NCBI GenBank assembly: GCA_963924555.1
Contig: OZ004591.1
Coordinates: 6,324,001-6,388,000, forward strand
Direction: 5' to 3'
Length of the DNA stretch: 64,000 nucleotides
Source: Crambe crambe
Taxonomy: Eukaryota; Porifera; Demospongiae; Poecilosclerida; Crambeidae
The translations under genes were made by a program, and so were the position numbers. Below are positions 60,601 to 64,000 of this stretch, piece after piece. Position 1 is the stretch's first letter; each line of letters starts with the position of its first letter. Under the pieces are notes generated by a model. That model had not been told where the DNA came from, searched no databases, and saw only the letters and a list, made by a program, of their open reading frames with translations.

Positions 60601-63600
60601 CACCTACGCATGCATGCTACTTACCAGGTACTTAAGAGCGTCCCAGGGGGTATCAGGATATTCATCCAAGTATATGCTCAGCAAGTGTTCTGAAACCTGG
60701 AGCAAGAAAAATCAATCAATTCTTGTGCCCCGAATGAGTCACAGTACAGCATATTATTATAGCAGAAAAATTTTGGATTCACAGTTTGAAAATAATACAC
60801 TAATTAAAGGGAATCCCACATTTTAAAATTTTACTCCATAGAGTAGCTAAATATATCATTAACTTGCCAGTAATAGTTTCGTTAATGATCTCCAAAGACA
60901 TAATAAAAAATCCACACTATTCCTACACCAGGCACCGTATGTTAACATGCATGCACATGCCATGTACACAAGGGAAAGACAGGGAGGCCATGCAATTCCT
61001 AGGATGTTGGCAATGGCACATGTGCTGTACAGCCGACGATGTTGTCATAATAAAGCGGCATGAGTGGTTTACAAGTTTAGATACCTCAAAGTCTGAGTCA
61101 TTGAAACCATAGACAATGTTCCAACCCAACATGAGAAACTTTCTCCTCTCGATCAGCAAACTGTGGAAGAAGCAGAGACCAAAGAGCAACTTCTTATACT
61201 TGAAATCTGCCGAACAACGAGGAAAGGTGGACTCATTCACAAGTTGATAGAGACGCTTCATATTGGCCTTCAAACCCTGTGACAATATATTATGTATATA
61301 GGGTTACCACTGAATCTTTGGATGGTGAACTTTGGACTTGTTAGTTCAATGGACTTTTGAACCCAAAGACGATTAAATACCATGCATACCTTGGGAGGTT
61401 CAGTGGTCATTTTAATTCCAGCCTGCAGGACAGAGATGGGAAAGCCAGGACTAGGGTAGGAACTGAGCCACAGTCTGAAGTCTGGGTGAGGACTCTTGTT
61501 CTGTAGCTCCTCCTCAACAAGCTTGTCCAACTCAGGCATCCAACTCAGTGACAAGTGGCAGTTAGCCAAGAACACCCAGTGCCCCTGTCATCAATGAGAT
61601 AATTATAATCAATTCAAAATATTCCCCCCTCCCCCGAAAGAATCCTTTTAATTTATTTTTTGTATCATTTCTTCACACAAGCTTTTAATTAAAGAAGACC
61701 CTGTTCATCACTTTCAATACCAACTGAATCCCATTTGTGATTCTAATAAACATACTTCTTTCACTCCATTTTCTATCATTCTCCTAGCGATAGGGGCTTG
61801 CCCTTGTCCAAGAGAGAGGGCCTGGAATCTGTCCCCCATATCAGAATGCTCTGCCAAAGTCAAGAGAGATGTAGTGGGGTCCTAAACAACAACAGCAAGG
61901 CTCACATAATCTTACAAAGTTCAAATGAAAAATTAATAATTTGAGCATACCACTCCTTGAGAGAGCACAAATATCAGAGGAATGCTACAAGTGGAGTCGT
62001 CCACTACTTGAGCCATGTTCAACACTGGAGGTTCCGTGAATCTAATAGTCAATGGTGATTAATAGGGAAGCCCCTTAATCCATTAGTATTCACTGACTTT
62101 ACATCCAGGTTATTGATGATGAAGGTGGTGACACAAAAGGGGACACGGTCGGGTCGTAGTGAACGAATGATCAGCATCCTTTGGAGTTCATTACAGGAAT
62201 GTTCCCACTCGCCGGGAAGGGGCGTGTTCTCTGGTTCGCTGGATTGGTACCACTGGTGCCAGTCACGAGGATACTGGTCAAATGAGTTGGCAATGCCGAT
62301 GAAACTGGCCAATCTGCATACCGTATGCAGGCACTAAAATAATTACCACAATTATCATAGGGATTTCCTCCTTACTTATCTAGTTCAGTGATGTTATCCC
62401 AGTAGATATGTTCAAGCCATCCACAAGGTTTATCCATCTGAGCATCACGGTCCAAAACCTTATGCACAAATCATAGATTATTAGCTTGTATATAGAAGAG
62501 TCAAACCCTGTAATTCAATGACTTAATTATCCTTCTAACTCACCACTCCTCCTCTGAGGAAGAAGTTGTACTCATCCAGATTGAGTTTTGAGCTTGCTTC
62601 CATGATCTTGGCACACATCTGGAAAGAGAAGAGTAGTTTGTGTTTCTCGAAAAGACCCCTGCACGTGTACTGGTAAACGGCAAAGGTATGGAAGTCATTG
62701 AGGTAGCCAATGCGTTCTTCAAGACGTGGATGCTTCAGGCTTTTATCGATGGAGTTGGAGAAGAGTTCGATGTAGGCATCCAGAGAGAATTGGTACATGG
62801 GGTCAATGCGACCCATGTCATTCATCACAAAGAAAAGTAGAGAGGCTCGTTGAGCACAAGGTCGATAGCCCTAGAGTAATTAAAGTAGTTCATTAGGCAC
62901 ATGTGGCTTGAGAATGAAAACTCAAACTGGGGAGTTTGATGCTTCTTGGTGTTAAAGCTGAGATAGTGTTTCCCTACCTCTCTAGCAGAGTCGATTTTTA
63001 CTTCTGTCTGCTCGGCAACCTCTAGTTGTTCCTTGACTTCCTCAGAAGTCTTCTTACTGGACTGTAAGGCATTGACCAGTGCTTCGTCATCCAGAATCGA
63101 TCCCTCAGAGGTGCTCAGCAACCTAAATGAAGGGGTCTTACTCTTAGTACAGATGGTCAGATATTTGGACATTGTATAACTTACCTCAATATTTCATCCT
63201 CCAAGTGGGCTAATTTCTTCTTGCTTTGAGCAATATTAACCACGAGCTTATCTTTCTGTTCTTCCAACTCAGGTCTTTCCTTCCTGACCACAATCCCCAG
63301 GAGCTGGGCTTCCAATCCTTGCTCCTTCACAGCAAAGTTGACGATTGCTGTCTTGGTAGTGATTTCTGGGGTGTAGTGAGGGTTGCTCAGCTTGGTGGTA
63401 ATGTAGAACTTAAATTCAGGATTAAATTCCACCTCCTTGTCACCCAGCTTGATCATAAGTCGATTTCCTGCAGCAAAAAGGATAATAATTAATTGCTGTA
63501 GAGTCCTAATTACAGGGGCAGACTAATAATTAACAGATGTAGAGTCCTAATTACAGGGGCAGACCAATAATTAATTGCTGTAGAGTCCTAATTACAGGGG

Positions 63601-64000
63601 CAGACTAATAATTAATAGCTGTAGAGTCCTAATTACAGGGGCAGACTAATAAGCCTCTACTGACCTATCTTGATGATGGACTTGTTGAGGATGGGTGCCA
63701 GGGATGGATCCAGTTCTTCCTGCACGTTCTGCAACAGGACTGGAGTCCCAAACTGGATGGAGTTCTCCAAAGTCCTGAGGAAATCATGCTGCTGCAAGTC
63801 AATCACCTTCAAATTCTGTGAGAGAAAAAACAGAGTTGAGCTGATCTGTTTAGTGTTTTCATATTGTGTATCCGATCTTTCTCATATTGGTGTCACTTGG
63901 TAAAACTTTTGTGGCACAAACAAATGTTCAATTTTTCACAAGAATTTTACCCCACAAATTGTATATTACTAATAATCTAAGCTACACTCACCCTGTGTCT
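54648..64000 (-). CDS. DNAH2: Axonemal dynein heavy chain, DNAH2 class (3' part, continues off the right edge)
   Basis: The last 1016 residues of an inner-arm dynein motor can be chained through 20 exon pieces: 63992-64000, 63665-63815, 63185-63467, 62978-63122, 62544-62870, 62376-62458, 62098-62313, 61951-62041, 61756-61881, 61390-61584, 61085-61276, 60625-60696, 59425-59537, 59031-59180, 58792-58864, 58471-58587, 57227-57553, 56880-56954, 55862-56012 and 54648-54802. All phases fit. Landmarks in order: [13 protein letters not shown] (AAA5 region), [23 protein letters not shown]6-side segments FVLSQGVDPTTSL and [15 protein letters not shown], then [29 protein letters not shown] and a C-terminus of [23 protein letters not shown] and [15 protein letters not shown] match human DNAH2 more closely than the DNAH1/5/6 sequences I can recall. 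The final exon is antisense to a spurious plus ORF at 54651. Confidence 0.9.
63486..63651. repeat. 41 bp tandem repeat (4 units) in a DNAH2 intron
   Basis: GTAGAGTCCTAATTACAGGG recurs at 63498, 63539, 63580 and 63621 with a fixed 41 bp period and slight divergence. It lies in the intron between exons 63665-63815 and 63185-63467. Confidence 0.85.

Noticed and set aside
59538..60624. Possible gene inside a DNAH2 intron (plus ORFs at 59582 and 59722)
   Set aside because: The ORFs overlap in different frames, lack recognisable domains and have no supported splice sites.
63486..63651. CRISPR-like array
   Set aside because: The 41 bp units are directly adjacent with no unique spacers, in an animal intron; it is a simple tandem repeat.

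Overview
The window is from a compact, intron-rich animal genome, most likely a demosponge of the Amphimedon type (inference). Genes are split into short exons by many introns of about 50-150 bp with GT-AG ends. Peroxisomal, RNase P, glycogen and ciliary genes are clearly animal-like. The middle carries families typical of sponge genomes as I know them: kelch/TKL-kinase fusions and a COR-GTPase/ZU5/Death-domain protein. I rebuilt the multi-exon genes by hand from splice sites, reading phase and recalled family sequence, with no database search. Names resting on long motif runs (PEX1, GYG, CCDC39, DNAH2) are firm; exact exon edges are predictions.

Left flank (1-9680): four single-copy genes in alternating orientation. 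PEX1 (minus, 5' part only) is head-to-head with RPP38 (plus). RPP38 converges on a long glycogenin (minus), which is head-to-head with a GPR180/TMEM145-type seven-helix protein (plus).

Centre (9.8-45.4 kb): four tandem copies (A-D) of a gene for a six-motif kelch propeller, a charged coiled coil and a TKL-like kinase. A and C are intact (748 and 752 aa); B and D are broken. A and C are each followed by a decayed antisense copy of the 3' end of CCDC39, and a further single-exon fragment lies upstream of C. The intact CCDC39 follows D. The array therefore looks like repeated duplication of a [kelch-kinase, CCDC39 tail] unit. About 11 kb with no counterpart in the repeat unit lies between B and C; it holds a decayed IS630/Tc1-type transposase and a GTPase/COR-(ZU5-UPA)x2-Death gene with several frame breaks. 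Several TIR elements are present in some copies and absent from others, which dates them relative to the duplications.

Right flank (45.5-64 kb): CCDC39 (minus, 19 exons, 993 aa) is head-to-head with a DOK-like PH/PTB adaptor (plus, 3 exons, 751 aa). That converges on the 3' part of an axonemal dynein heavy chain of the DNAH2 class (minus, last 1016 aa), which runs off the right edge. CCDC39 and DNAH2 both serve motile cilia. No tRNA, rRNA or CRISPR array was seen.
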